Shown here: positions 51,201-59,596 of the stretch, one piece after another
Layout of the letters: the number at the start of each line of letters is the position of its first letter
Position numbering within the stretch: the stretch's first letter is position 1
DNA from: Rufibacter sp. LB8
GTDB taxonomy: Bacteria > Bacteroidota > Bacteroidia > Cytophagales > Hymenobacteraceae
Assembly: GCF_014876185.1 (NCBI RefSeq)
Contig: NZ_JADALJ010000001.1
Location: 124,001-188,000 of the forward strand
Reading direction: 5' to 3'
DNA length: 64,000 nucleotides
The notes under the pieces: model-generated
The model's database searches: none
Told to the model about the DNA's origin: nothing
What the model saw: the letters and a program-made list of their open reading frames with translations, nothing else
Program-made: the position numbers and the translations under genes

Positions 51201-51373
51201 ATCTCCAGCTCCACCTGATGAATCTGCAGCTCCTGTATAAGGCGGCGCACCTCATGGGGCGCCATGTTCTGCACATCTACCTCGCTCACCGGCTTCTGCA
51301 GTTTTTCTGCCTGCTGGCGCAGCAGGGAGAAATCATGGGCCAGGCCAATTGCTGCTTTTCTTTCTTCGCTCAT
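48284..51373 (-). CDS. Multi-PAS sensor histidine kinase (HisKA_3 type)
   Basis: The 1,029-residue soluble protein lacks membrane segments. It contains about six PAS domains between residues 70 and 780 (for example YHQSPFGYVTLDEHGLIEEA and ALIDKQGNYQDIRGNG). The kinase core follows: a dimerisation/phosphorylation helix EERKRIAEALHNSLAQLLYA with the phospho-His followed by Asn where HisKA_3 kinases usually have Asp, and an HATPase_c domain with N box QELLNNVMKHA, G1 VADNGKGMP and G2 KGIGLTTIRYR. It senses small ligands or redox in the cytoplasm and probably signals to the LuxR-type regulator at 46175. Confidence 0.93.
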   Translation of the reverse strand: MSEERKAAIGLAHDFSLLRQQAEKLQKPVSEVDVQNMAPHEVRRLIQELQIHQVELEMQNHQLQLATQDLEAATAKYKDLYHQSPFGYVTLDEHGLIEEANAKGVELLAADEKQLLSRRFSQFIHSDSLDAYYGFFKKMLLSNGPQTVDLRILATSGYAYYVHLEGILLRHDNHPNQVRIAFVDISEQKEAHLALSYKEATLSAVINSSLNAIQVFKAVRNQDGTLLDFEWVLLNKTAELFLDYTLDQLRSHKLMELYPALLPDGHFYTAIQVVENGQPATFTTRFSKNGKDHWLNCVAVKLDDGFVLTFEDVTQQRIANEKLQESQLLLSKMAEAMPDFIYVEDLVHGRNLYTNRNFLAFLGYTDADVKGHPRDLLDSLYHPEDAHLLFERRQRFAEVQDGKFLESLVRIKDKEGTWRNIFFRETVFKRGASGVPIQLVGTAQDITQKLKAEEDLRQKDNTISAILQNLPVIIWRIDKEGRITQAVGSGLQNIGYQDHELEGRLITEVNPSIVPNIETVLKGNTEVFVAQAEVNGETIYKQNYFLHDHATGGGIGFCLDITEQKKAEAEVQFQTMVLNQLLQNLPLVLALIDKQGNYQDIRGNGLRSVGIADNELVGKSIYKVFPFLRDNIQDVLSGQIRSFTAAFDYQGKQVYFQNYGFLDVQNNLGIAFGIDITDLQEAQEKLTLEKEFSENLLETHLHGIVALDNNLTVTAWNKAMEQFTSQERAGMLGRSLEQVLAGQAHGRLLQKLKRVLMGKPLTLTSFPFLPDERSFEISLTPLFTAEKEVSGILGIIRDTTSQKLKQTAETKHKLQQQKAIMDAVLTTQNEERKRIAEALHNSLAQLLYAAKLNLEEIKDKIPEKEDLKDPFEKVYSFLEGAIKETRTLAHELIPRVLEDFGLRSALKDLATRLSTGSFTVQCVITGFDTPTDYEIETHLFRFVQELLNNVMKHAEATEALVQVVDTGTAVRVRVADNGKGMPPSMLERASTSKGIGLTTIRYRVKLLQGTMQVHSAAGEGTTVTIEFPH

Positions 51374-51464
51374 GCCAATTTACCTTTCAATGCTAAAGAA
51401 ACTGTTTTGCCTTTTATGAACCTGTTGACCAAGACGCTGTTACGCTAAATTTCCCCTCTGCTCG

Positions 51465-51510
51465 TTTCCGTTTTCGGGCTCATTTCTGGAAACGGAGCCA
51501 AAAACGGAAA
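51465..51510. repeat. Hairpin repeat, copy 18
   Basis: tttccgttttcgggctcatt / aaacggagccaaaaacggaaa; partly diverged right arm. It lies between the kinase and the CheB-CheR gene. Confidence 0.85.
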
Positions 51511-51594
51511 TTCATGTAAGAAGCAGTTAGCCAGAATCAGCTTTTCAGGAAAACGCGGCACCGCTGCCTGGCAAAATATGCGCCTAAAAAGGCC

Positions 51595-54588
51595 TTACTT
51601 TTCAAATACTTCCAGGGCCAATAAAATCTTGAAGGGTTTGCTTTCGGTTTGCTCCACGCGGCGGGTATTCAAGACCATTCTGCGGTAGCCCAGCACCGGA
51701 AACTCATGTTCTACTACTTCATTTTGAATCTCCTGGTTTTCATGCAAGACCTTGTTCATCAGTTGGCGCAAGGCTGGTATGTCCCATTGCCCGTTGCCCA
51801 GGTGGTAGAGCCATTGGCCTTTAAGTTGCTCCGGTATCAACTGGAACGTTTCCGCGAAGGCGTTGCTGGCGCACTCCACCCGCAACTGCCCGTCTAACAC
51901 CACCAGCGGCTGCTGAATAATGTCTATGATGTTGGCGGCGTACAGGCTGGTGGCGGCCACGCTGGCTTCCAGGTTTTTGAACGTGGTGATGTTGGTGAAC
52001 GTGACCACGGCCCCGTCAATAAAATTATCTGCGGTGCGGTAGGGCAGCACGCGCATGGAGTACCATTGCTGTTCATCTACGGTTTGCAGGTGCACTTCTT
52101 TGCTGCGCAGGCGGTCCAGCACTTCGCGCACATCTTCGGCAATGTGCTGGTATTTGAGGTTAGAGGCAATGTGCGTGATGGAGCGCCCAACGTCTGCCCG
52201 AATCAGATTGAAAATCTGGGTGACCTGCGGCGTGAAATTTCTGATGTTCAGGTTGTTGTCCAGGAAGATGGTGGCAATCTCGGTGCTGTCCAACAGGTTC
52301 TTCATGTCATTGTTGGAATTGGTGAGCTCCTCGGTCTTGGTCTGGAATTGCAGGTTAATGGTCATCAACTCTTCATTAAGGCTCTGCATTTCCTCTTTGT
52401 TGGTCATAGACTCCTCATTGGTGCTCTGCAATTCCTCATTAGCGCTCTGCAGTTCCTCATTGGTAGATTTAAGTTCTTCCAGCGATGAATTCATTTCTTC
52501 AATGGTGTTCTGCAGCCGCTGTTTGGTGTAGAGCAGTTCTTTCTCCAGTTCGGCCAGCCGGGCGTCTTTGAGGAAGTTTTCCTCTGGTTTGTCTTTGCCT
52601 TTTTTGGTGGTTTTGGGCGGCGGGGTGTCATCTAAGGCCACCATCAGCATGCCTTTTAACTGGTCTGGCTCCCGGAGCGGGGTCACGGTTATTTTGGCAT
52701 GCACCAGGCCGTTCTCGGTTTTTACCTTTATGTTCTGGGCGGTCACTTCCTCGTTGAGCACGGCGGCGCGGCTCACCAGGTTGTTCAGCTCAAAGGTGAG
52801 GCCTTCGCGGGCCATGTCAAAGATATTGAGGTTGGCCTGGCCCTGGGCGGGCTCCAGAAACTTGCCGGTGCGCCCGTGTATGTAAAAAATATCGCCTTTA
52901 GGGTTGATGATAACGGTAGGCGGCGCAAAATGCGTGAGCAGTACGCGCTGCACCATGCCTCCTAGATTAGGTTCACGTTTCACGGATGTCTGCGGTTCTG
53001 GATGCGGTTTCACGGTTTCAAAAGAGGTAAAGGTAAACGGAAACTCCACCAGCCGCGCCAACGGAATAGCGCTGTCATTGCGGCGGGAGATTTTCCATTT
53101 GGAGTCTAAGGTGGTGAACATGTCTGGGTACCCCGAAATAGTCTCAGACGAACCCAAAAACAAAAGACCGCTAGGGTTGAGCGAGTAATGGAACACCGGA
53201 AACAGCTTTTTCTGCAGGTCTGCGGAAAGGTAAATCAGCAGGTTGCGGCAGGTGAGCAAGTCCAGCTTGGTGAAAGGCGCGTCGCGGTTGAGGTTATGCA
53301 CGGCAAACACCACCATTTCGCGCAGCTCTTTCTTTACGTGGTAGTGGGTGTCTAGCTTGGTAAAATACCTCCTGAGCCTTTCCGGGGAAACATCTGCGGT
53401 AATGTTCTCCAGGTAGCAGGCGGCCCGGGCTTTGTCTATGGCTTCCGGGTCAATGTCTGTCGCGAACACCTGTATTTTCACGTGCAGGTTCAAGGCCTCC
53501 ATGCATTCCTGCAGCAAGATGGCGATGGAATAGGCCTCTTCGCCGGTTGAGCAACCCGCCACCCACACGCGCACATAGTCACCGTCTTGCTTGTTTTTGA
53601 GCAGCGTGGGCAGGTAGGTTTCCTGCAGCAGCGCGAACGCCTCTGGGTCTCTGAAGAATTTGGTTACGCCAATCAGGAGTTCCTTGAACAAGTGCTCCAC
53701 CTCAAAAGAATGGTCTTGCAGGTACTGCACGTATTCAGAGAACTGCACCATCTGGTGGCTGTTCATGCGCCGTTCTATGCGCCGGAAAATGGTGTTGCGT
53801 TTGTATTGGGAGAAGTCGTGCCCGGTCTTGTTCTTAATCAGCTGAAAAATCTTGTTCAGCATTTGCGTAGACTTGTGCGCCTCAATCATGTTCTTGCCTT
53901 TGATGGGCGGCATGTTGGCGTAGTCCATCAGTTTCTGGGGCATCTCCTCCACGGGCAGCACATAATCCACAAACTCAGTCTTAATGGCGTTGCGGGGCAT
54001 GGCGTCAAAGCGGGCGGTGTTGGGGTCTTGCACCATCACCATCCCAAAATTCTCCATAATCATCTTCACGCCCAGCGTACCGTCGGCACCCATGCCCGAG
54101 AGCACCACGGCAATGGCTTGCTCCCGACGATTTTCTGCCAGGCTCTGGAAGAAGAAGTCAATGGGCATGCGCTGGCCGTTGGGCTGGTGCGGCTCCTCCA
54201 GCTTGAATTTGCCTCTTTCCAGCCGGGTCTCCTTGTTGGAAGGCACCACGTACACCTGCTCGGGCTGCACTTCCAGGTCATTGGTAATCTCAACTACGGG
54301 CAAGGAGGTGTAGCGCCTGATGATTTCGGCCATCATGCCTTTCTGGCTGGGGTCCAGGTGCGGCACCACCACAAAGGCCATGCCGGTGCCGCTGGGCAGG
54401 TACTGGAAAAACAGCTCAAAGCCCTCCAGCGAACCCGCTGAACCGCCCAGGCCCACAATCTGGAATTCTGGCGGGGCAGGCACCACGGGCAGCTTTACCT
54501 GATTGGTTTTACGGTTTGGTTTTACCGGTTCCGGTAGTCGGTCAGAAGGGGCGGGTGTAGGGTGCTCTGTTGATTCTGGATTCTCCAT
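51595..54588 (-). CDS. CheB-CheR fusion with PAS domains
   Basis: The 997-residue protein joins a CheB methylesterase (about residues 42-230; GLGGSAGSLEGF with Ser50, VVPHLDP with His77, VLSGMGADGTLG with Asp) to a CheR methyltransferase (about 245-505; TKFFRDPEAF, VWVAGCSTGEEAYSIAILLQ). A long coiled coil with repeated NEELQSTNEE-like heptads (about 680-770) and two PAS domains (about 770-880, 890-990) follow. There is no histidine-kinase core or receiver. Such proteins modify glutamates of receptor-like proteins, but no receptor or CheA gene is in the window. The adjacent divergent CheB suggests one regulatory unit. Confidence 0.95.
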   Translation of the reverse strand: MENPESTEHPTPAPSDRLPEPVKPNRKTNQVKLPVVPAPPEFQIVGLGGSAGSLEGFELFFQYLPSGTGMAFVVVPHLDPSQKGMMAEIIRRYTSLPVVEITNDLEVQPEQVYVVPSNKETRLERGKFKLEEPHQPNGQRMPIDFFFQSLAENRREQAIAVVLSGMGADGTLGVKMIMENFGMVMVQDPNTARFDAMPRNAIKTEFVDYVLPVEEMPQKLMDYANMPPIKGKNMIEAHKSTQMLNKIFQLIKNKTGHDFSQYKRNTIFRRIERRMNSHQMVQFSEYVQYLQDHSFEVEHLFKELLIGVTKFFRDPEAFALLQETYLPTLLKNKQDGDYVRVWVAGCSTGEEAYSIAILLQECMEALNLHVKIQVFATDIDPEAIDKARAACYLENITADVSPERLRRYFTKLDTHYHVKKELREMVVFAVHNLNRDAPFTKLDLLTCRNLLIYLSADLQKKLFPVFHYSLNPSGLLFLGSSETISGYPDMFTTLDSKWKISRRNDSAIPLARLVEFPFTFTSFETVKPHPEPQTSVKREPNLGGMVQRVLLTHFAPPTVIINPKGDIFYIHGRTGKFLEPAQGQANLNIFDMAREGLTFELNNLVSRAAVLNEEVTAQNIKVKTENGLVHAKITVTPLREPDQLKGMLMVALDDTPPPKTTKKGKDKPEENFLKDARLAELEKELLYTKQRLQNTIEEMNSSLEELKSTNEELQSANEELQSTNEESMTNKEEMQSLNEELMTINLQFQTKTEELTNSNNDMKNLLDSTEIATIFLDNNLNIRNFTPQVTQIFNLIRADVGRSITHIASNLKYQHIAEDVREVLDRLRSKEVHLQTVDEQQWYSMRVLPYRTADNFIDGAVVTFTNITTFKNLEASVAATSLYAANIIDIIQQPLVVLDGQLRVECASNAFAETFQLIPEQLKGQWLYHLGNGQWDIPALRQLMNKVLHENQEIQNEVVEHEFPVLGYRRMVLNTRRVEQTESKPFKILLALEVFEK

Positions 54589-54885
54589 GTCATGGTTTCA
54601 TAATAAGAAGGGCCGGGCTGTGCAACGGGGGAAAGGCAGCAAATCAGCGGGACAGGAAAGAAGTCGCCCGCTGGGGCAGGCAAGCTTTCCTTTTTCTTCA
54701 AAGTACAAGATACTACAATTACGGCAGGTTCTCTGCGCTGGCTGTTTTCAGGGTAAAAGATATGGGAGTAATACGGTCATAGCTGCGTATAAATTCAGAG
54801 AGAATTGCGGCTTACCAGTAAAGCGCGGCAGAATTTAGCTTTTTTGCTAGGGTGTGCGTAGTATCTGTACAATTCTACCCAAACT
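54589..54885. promoter_or_regulatory. Divergent promoter region between cheBR-like and cheB-like genes
   Basis: This 297-bp gap separates two divergent genes and must hold both promoters. No exact TAnnTTTG box or hairpin was found. Confidence 0.4.
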
Positions 54886-55923
54886 ATGAAACTACCCCAC
54901 CATGATATCATCGTGATTGGCACGTCGGCTGGCGGCATGGCGGTGCTCTGTGAGCTGCTGGACCAGTTGCCCGCTGATTTGCCCGCCGCCCTTTTCATTG
55001 TGCAGCACCTGGCCCGCAATTCCAACTCCCACATTTTGGTAGAACGCCTAAACAAAACCGCCAAACTGAAATGCCAGGTGGCCCAACACGAGCAGACCAT
55101 TGAGTACGGAAACGTGTATTTTGTGCCTCAAGATTACCACCTGCTGCTACAGAAAGGCCGCATGCTGGTGACCAAAGGCCCCCGGGAGAACATGTTCCGG
55201 CCGGCGGTTGACCCGCTGTTCCGGTCGGCGGCGGCGGCGTACGGGGCCCGTGTGATTGGCATTGTGCTCACCGGCATGCTGCAAGACGGCACCGTGGGCA
55301 TGGAGATGATTAAGCGCAGCGGCGGCATCACCATTGTGCAACACCCCCGTGAGGCCGAGTACCCCGACATGCCCCAGAGCGTGCTGGACATGATGGAAGT
55401 GGATTACGCCATACCCGTGAACGAGATGGGGAAACTGCTGCAGGAACTGGTGTTTGTTCCCGCTTCGGCCACCGCCGAAATTCCGGAAGACGTGACTTAT
55501 GAAGCCTCCATTGCCGAGCGCTTGATGCTGGACACCGGCGAAATTGAAGACACCGAGATGATGGGCCCGCGCGCGCCGTATTCCTGCCCCAGCTGCGGCG
55601 GGGCCATGTGGGAACTAAACCAAGGCCACACCCACCATTTCCGGTGCCACGTGGGCCACTCCTTCACGCAAGATGCTTTCCTGGACGCCAACGTGCAGTC
55701 TATTGAAGAAACCCTCTGGATTGCCTTGCGCATGCTGGAGGAACGCCGCACCATGCTAGCCACCATGGCCGAACAGGACCGCCGCAAGGGCCACAACCAT
55801 TGGTCAGAGTCTCAGCAGGAGCGCGCCGATGAACTCAAAGAACACATTGCGCGCATCAGGCACGTGCTCCTGGCCAACGCTAACGCCAAAAACAAAAGGG
55901 AAGAAAACAGAGAAGCCAGTTAA
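54886..55923 (+). CDS. Stand-alone CheB-type methylesterase
   Basis: The 345-residue protein begins directly with the catalytic domain; no receiver domain precedes it. The Ser-His-Asp triad is visible: Ser in IVIGTSAGGMAV (about residue 15), His in FIVQHLARN and Asp in GIVLTGMLQDGTVG. After the catalytic part (about 195 residues) comes a Cys/His-rich segment, SCPSCGGAMWEL and FRCHVGHSF, a probable zinc site, then a helical tail. This architecture is common in free-standing CheB-like proteins of Bacteroidota. The target receptor is unknown. A hairpin repeat begins 4 bp after the stop. Confidence 0.93.
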   Translation: MKLPHHDIIVIGTSAGGMAVLCELLDQLPADLPAALFIVQHLARNSNSHILVERLNKTAKLKCQVAQHEQTIEYGNVYFVPQDYHLLLQKGRMLVTKGPRENMFRPAVDPLFRSAAAAYGARVIGIVLTGMLQDGTVGMEMIKRSGGITIVQHPREAEYPDMPQSVLDMMEVDYAIPVNEMGKLLQELVFVPASATAEIPEDVTYEASIAERLMLDTGEIEDTEMMGPRAPYSCPSCGGAMWELNQGHTHHFRCHVGHSFTQDAFLDANVQSIEETLWIALRMLEERRTMLATMAEQDRRKGHNHWSESQQERADELKEHIARIRHVLLANANAKNKREENREAS

Positions 55924-55926
55924 GGC

Positions 55927-55972
55927 TTCCTGTTTTTGGCTCCGTTTCTGGGAATGAGCCCGAAAACAGGAA
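55927..55972. repeat. Hairpin repeat, copy 19
   Basis: ttcctgtttttggctccgtt / aatgagcccgaaaacaggaa, 4 bp after the CheB stop at 55923. Confidence 0.88.
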
Positions 55973-56047
55973 AATCTATACCGTATAAATACAACCAGTC
56001 TCTAGTACTTGCCGTAATTATGTAGCTTAAAGTACTAGCGGATAGGT

Positions 56048-56341
56048 ATGAGAGTGGAAGATAAAATACTTAAAGAAATCTACGGATTGGTAAAGGGCGA
56101 TGCCTCACCAGTTCATTTGCCGGTGTCACCGGAAGTGGTGAGCCAGACTGCCGGAATTCCTTTGGAGGACGTAATGGCCTGCTGCCGAATTCTGGAAAAC
56201 CACGGCTACCTCACCAGCGGCAGAGGCGTGCACGGGGCGGTTTATTATTATATCACCAAAATGGGTATAGCTGAAATTTTCAAACCCAGCCTGTCTTTGT
56301 ACCTGTACACGCTGGCTTCTGGCAACAGAAAGCGAGCCTAA
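56048..56341 (+). CDS. Small winged-helix-like protein, 97 residues
   Basis: The product reads EDKILKEIYGLVKGDASPVH, then SQTAGIPLEDVMACCRILENHGYL, then GAVYYYITKMG. This is the pattern of a winged helix (a recognition helix followed by a wing hairpin). No named family is recognised, and no effector domain is present. The protein could be a small DNA-binding regulator. A strong terminator follows the stop by 18 bp. Confidence 0.75.
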   Translation: MRVEDKILKEIYGLVKGDASPVHLPVSPEVVSQTAGIPLEDVMACCRILENHGYLTSGRGVHGAVYYYITKMGIAEIFKPSLSLYLYTLASGNRKRA

Positions 56342-56358
56342 CCAGATTCATACCCTAG

Positions 56359-56409
56359 AAACCGGGCATTTCAGGAAAATACCATTCTCCTGAAACGCCC
56401 GGTTTTTTT
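56359..56409 (+). terminator. Rho-independent terminator
   Basis: Arms aaaccgggcatttcagga / tcctgaaacgcccggttt (one mismatch), loop of about 15 bases, T7 run. Confidence 0.92.
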
Positions 56410-56522
56410 GTGCCTTTTTTTAACGGTCACTTTGGTAGGTTACCGTAACCTCTGAAATTACATTAACAATAGTTGGTTGATAGCTAGCCTATTAACAGAA
56501 AGAAGTACGCTAACTAAGCGCA

Positions 56523-56815
56523 GATTCTCCCCTTGAGCGTAGCTCAGCAGAGGGGTGTTTAAACAGGAGAGTGCATACATTGCAATTGTAGGGACAGGTC
56601 GCGACCTGTCCGGAACGGTGGCCGAAGCAACTTGCTCGCCATGAACAATGAAGTAGTCATCCACCAGGAAATGCGTGATCAGCAATGCGTGAGGACAGGT
56701 CGCGACCTGTCCCTACATGATCAACAACGCGTGAATCAGCAAGTGTAAACACCCCTCTACTGAGCTACGATCGCTGCCTCAAACTCTCGTTTGAGCAATC
56801 CCCAAGGGGAGAATC
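56523..56815. repeat. Foldback (MITE-like) element, 293 bp, with nested palindromes
   Basis: Ends gattctccccttgag / ggggagaatc are inverted and related to the ends of the 15174-15356 element, including the agaggggtgttta part. The right arm holds an extra stretch (about 56770-56800). Two inverted copies of ggacaggtcgcgacctgtcc lie inside, at 56592-56611 and 56693-56712. No coding capacity. Nothing else was seen in 56410-56890. Confidence 0.8.
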
Positions 56816-56890
56816 CGCAGTTAGGAGAGGCTGTTTGATCGGATAGAGTATATTGTCATTCTGATTTCACTTTTTTTTAGGGAGGGCGCA

Positions 56891-56935
56891 TTTCCGTTTT
56901 CGGGCTCAATTTCAGAAACGGGCCCTAAAACGGAT
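56891..56935. repeat. Hairpin repeat, copy 20
   Basis: tttccgttttcgggctcaat / cagaaacgggccctaaaacgg. It ends 65 bp after the stop of the peptidase gene (57000, minus strand). Confidence 0.82.
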
Positions 56936-56999
56936 TGGCCCCTATGAAAGAAGCTATGCTTTCATGGAGACTATTCTTCTGGCTGTTTTTACAAATAGC

Positions 57000-57935
57000 T
57001 TAGTCTTCTTTCTCCCAGTCTGCCGTGTCTTCTGGCCAGATACCCAGGTAAGTGGGCTCATCCTGGGTTTTGCAGGCCCTGAACATAAGGCTGGTCTCAA
57101 AGGTGAACTCCACGTTGCCGTTCTTGTCCATGGCAATAAAGTTGCGGTCGCCTTCAATGCGGTCTTTGTAGAGGGTGAGGGCTTCCTGGCTGGCTTCTTT
57201 CAAATCCAACCCTTTGTATTTCATAAGGGCGTACACTTCATGGGCAGTATTGGCGCGCATGATGCCTTCGCCGTCACCGGTGCAGGACACGGCGCAGACC
57301 TCATTGTTGGCGTAGGTGCCGGAGCCAATGATGGGCGTGTCGCCTACGCGGCCTTTGTACTGGTTTACCAGCCCGCCGGTGGAAGTGGCGGCAGCCAGGT
57401 TGCCTTTCTGGTCAAGGGCCACGGCGCCCACGGTGTCTTTGCCGTAGGTGCTTTCCTCTTTCTGGGCTTCCTGAAGTTCTTTTTCCTTCTGCTCGGTCTT
57501 GAAATACTCGTCTGGTTTCATCTCCAGCCCATTCTCCCGGGCAAAAAGTTCGGCGCCGTCGCCGGTGAGCAGCACGTGCTCAGATTTTTGCAAGATGGTT
57601 TTGGCCAGCGTGATGGGGTGTTTGACGCGCATGACTCCGGCGGTGGCCCCGGCTTTCATGGTTTTGCCGTCCATGATGCAGGCGTCAAACTCATTACTGC
57701 CGTCTTTGGAAAGGCTGCCGCCGCGCCCGGCGTTGAAGAGCGGGTTGTTTTCCATGCTGCGTACGGCCGCCTCTACGGCGTCTACGGCGCTGCCGCCGTC
57801 GTTGAGAATGTGCCAGCCCGCCATCAAGGCGTTTTCCAGGCCTTGCTCATAAGCGGCTTGTTTGGAGTCACTCAGTTCGTTACGGCTTTTGTTTTCGGCC
57901 CCGCCGTGGATGGCAATTCCCCATTGTTTCTTCAT
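57000..57935 (-). CDS. Isoaspartyl peptidase / L-asparaginase (Ntn hydrolase)
   Basis: The start was set at 57935 (MKKQWGIAIHGGAENKSRNE), as the family begins with this strand; an upstream ATG adds 29 residues. The 311-residue precursor has the plant-type asparaginase pattern: NPLFNAGRGGSLSKDG, then the autocleavage site before Thr168 (YGKDTVGAVALD), and the substrate loop GRVGDTPIIGSGTYA with STGG. Cleavage would give alpha and beta subunits, with Thr as nucleophile. It hydrolyses isoaspartyl dipeptides or asparagine. No signal peptide is visible in this form. Confidence 0.93.
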   Translation of the reverse strand: MKKQWGIAIHGGAENKSRNELSDSKQAAYEQGLENALMAGWHILNDGGSAVDAVEAAVRSMENNPLFNAGRGGSLSKDGSNEFDACIMDGKTMKAGATAGVMRVKHPITLAKTILQKSEHVLLTGDGAELFARENGLEMKPDEYFKTEQKEKELQEAQKEESTYGKDTVGAVALDQKGNLAAATSTGGLVNQYKGRVGDTPIIGSGTYANNEVCAVSCTGDGEGIMRANTAHEVYALMKYKGLDLKEASQEALTLYKDRIEGDRNFIAMDKNGNVEFTFETSLMFRACKTQDEPTYLGIWPEDTADWEKED

Positions 57936-58142
57936 GGTGCAGTGGTGTGGTTTTCTTTGGAAGGTGAAGCGTTGGTTGTACGCGTCAGAAACCCCACAGT
58001 TCCTGCAATAAATACGGAACAAGGCCGGAGTTTCTACGGATTCTTGCCCGCGGCAGCTTCCGTAGACTCAAACCTCGCTGTACTTCCTTCAGCCTGAGTC
58101 TTCAAACCAAAACCGAAAAGGAAAACCCAGATAGATTAAAAC

Positions 58143-58625
58143 CTACCGGAAGGGCACCATTTCGGCCCACAGTTCTTCAAAGTGGCGGCTGTAGGCGGCG
58201 GCTATGAACTTGTCATTGGTGACCAGCACGTTTTCATGGTTGTAGAGCGCGGCGCTTCGGGTCCAGTTGTAGGAGCCGGTGAGCACGTGGCTGTGGTCTG
58301 CCACCGCAAACTTGTGGTGCATGTGGTTGGGCGTGTTGTCTACGCGTATCTCCAGGCCTTCTTTGGCCAGCTCGCGTATGTCTGCGCCTTTGTCAAACAG
58401 TTTCTCATTGTCGGTGAGTAGCTTGATCTCCAGGCCCTGGCGAAAAGCGTCAATCAGCGCCTGCGTGATACGGTCATCTGAGATGGTGAACACGCAGACC
58501 TGCAACGAGTTCTGCGCCGACCGAATGAACTGCAGTATGGCCTGCAGGCATTCATCGCCGGGGCTGAAATACACGCCGTTTTTGATTTTCGCCGGCTGCC
58601 CGCCGAAGGAAGAGAGAAAGCCCAT
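58143..58625 (-). CDS. Phospholipase D-like domain protein (single HKD motif)
   Basis: The start was set at 58625 (MGFLSSFGGQPAKIKNGVYF). The longer frame begins in hairpin repeat 21 and is not likely coding. The 160-residue protein has one HKD-type motif, HHKFAVADHSHVLTGSYNWT, as in Nuc-like or mitochondrial MitoPLD-like single-domain members that act as dimers. A preceding helix CLQAILQFIRSAQNSLQVCV and strand CVFTISDDRI are typical. Substrate (phospholipid or nucleic acid) cannot be deduced. No signal peptide is seen. Confidence 0.9.
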   Translation of the reverse strand: MGFLSSFGGQPAKIKNGVYFSPGDECLQAILQFIRSAQNSLQVCVFTISDDRITQALIDAFRQGLEIKLLTDNEKLFDKGADIRELAKEGLEIRVDNTPNHMHHKFAVADHSHVLTGSYNWTRSAALYNHENVLVTNDKFIAAAYSRHFEELWAEMVPFR

Positions 58626-58717
58626 AGAGATTTGAAAAGGATACAGGCGGTAAAGAACCAAAGAATCTGCCAAATTAAGAAACCGCGCGTCCTTGTTTAA
58701 CGGCTGGGTTGGCTCAC

Positions 58718-58762
58718 TTTCCGTTTTGGGGCTCATTTCCAGAATTGAGCCCCAAAACGGGA
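58718..58762. repeat. Hairpin repeat, copy 21
   Basis: tttccgttttggggctcatt / gagccccaaaacggga. Like copy 10 it carries the paired GGGG/CCCC variant. Confidence 0.92.
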
Positions 58763-58942
58763 ATCGGTTCAGTAAAATCCATTGAAATTCAGGTTTTTAC
58801 AGTGGACAAGGCGTTCCGCTGGCACCACTTTTCGCTTGTTTTCTTCCATCACTACACTCGCTCAAACCAACCGTTGCCAGACGAAATTTAAGCCGAGGCA
58901 AGATTTTCTGCCAGAAAATTGCACAGTCTTTTGTATATTGAG

Positions 58943-59587
58943 ATGGAAATAGCGCAGCGTATGGAAGAACTTTTACAAGCCTCATTTGCCGGGGCCAACC
59001 TTTTGGCTTCGGGCCTGCTCATTTTTGTGCTGCTCTACTGGGGCTCGGTGCTGTTGGGCGTGCTGGACCTGCAGTCCTTTGACCTGAACCTGGAAGCTGA
59101 GGTAGACATAGACGCCGCCGCCGATGTGGCTTGGCTCAACGCCGCGCTGGCCTTCCTGAACCTGGGCAAAGTGCCGCTCATGTTCTTTCTCACGTTTTTC
59201 GCGCTGCCATATTGGGTCTTGAGTGTGGGGTTGAACCACACCTTGGGCTCGGCCTCCAACCTGCTGGGTTATCTGCTGATCATTCCGCTGGCGCTGGTGA
59301 GTTTATTCGTGTCCAAATTTTTGACCTGGCCCTTCGTGAAACTGTTTGCCGCCATGGAGAAAGAGGGCGAATCTACCCAGCAACTCATTGGTCAGACCTG
59401 CACTATTCTGCTGCCCGCCAACAACACCCAGATTGGGCAGGCATCAGTGAAAACCAAAGGTTCGCCGGTGCTGCTGAACGTGCGCACCTCGCAAGACGCC
59501 GTGGTGCAGAAAGGCCAGACCGCCGTGGTCATTGACTATTTACCAGAAACCAACTTGTATTTAATAGAACCCTATCACTCCCTTTAA
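58943..59587 (+). CDS. OB-fold (NfeD/YqiJ-like) membrane protein
   Basis: The start was set at 58943 (MEIAQRMEELLQASFAGANL); an ATG at 58919 adds 8 residues. The 214-residue protein has three to four membrane segments (about 22-42, 77-98, 103-135) and a C-terminal OB-fold-like part (LIGQTCTILLPANNTQIGQA; VVIDYLPETNLYLIEPYHSL). Proteins of this sort are encoded beside flotillins (as YqiJ with YqiK) and are thought to work with them in membrane microdomains. The flotillin gene begins 10 bp downstream. Confidence 0.85.
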   Translation: MEIAQRMEELLQASFAGANLLASGLLIFVLLYWGSVLLGVLDLQSFDLNLEAEVDIDAAADVAWLNAALAFLNLGKVPLMFFLTFFALPYWVLSVGLNHTLGSASNLLGYLLIIPLALVSLFVSKFLTWPFVKLFAAMEKEGESTQQLIGQTCTILLPANNTQIGQASVKTKGSPVLLNVRTSQDAVVQKGQTAVVIDYLPETNLYLIEPYHSL

Positions 59588-59596
59588 CCCTTTTTT

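Noticed and set aside
53587-54441. 284-residue plus-strand frame opposite the CheB-CheR gene
   Set aside because: Its composition (His/Leu/Val-rich) reflects the opposite-strand codon bias; no family features.
58626-58736. N-terminal extension of the PLD-like gene (start MSPKTESEP)
   Set aside because: It begins inside hairpin repeat 21; the Met at 58625 starts the conserved part.
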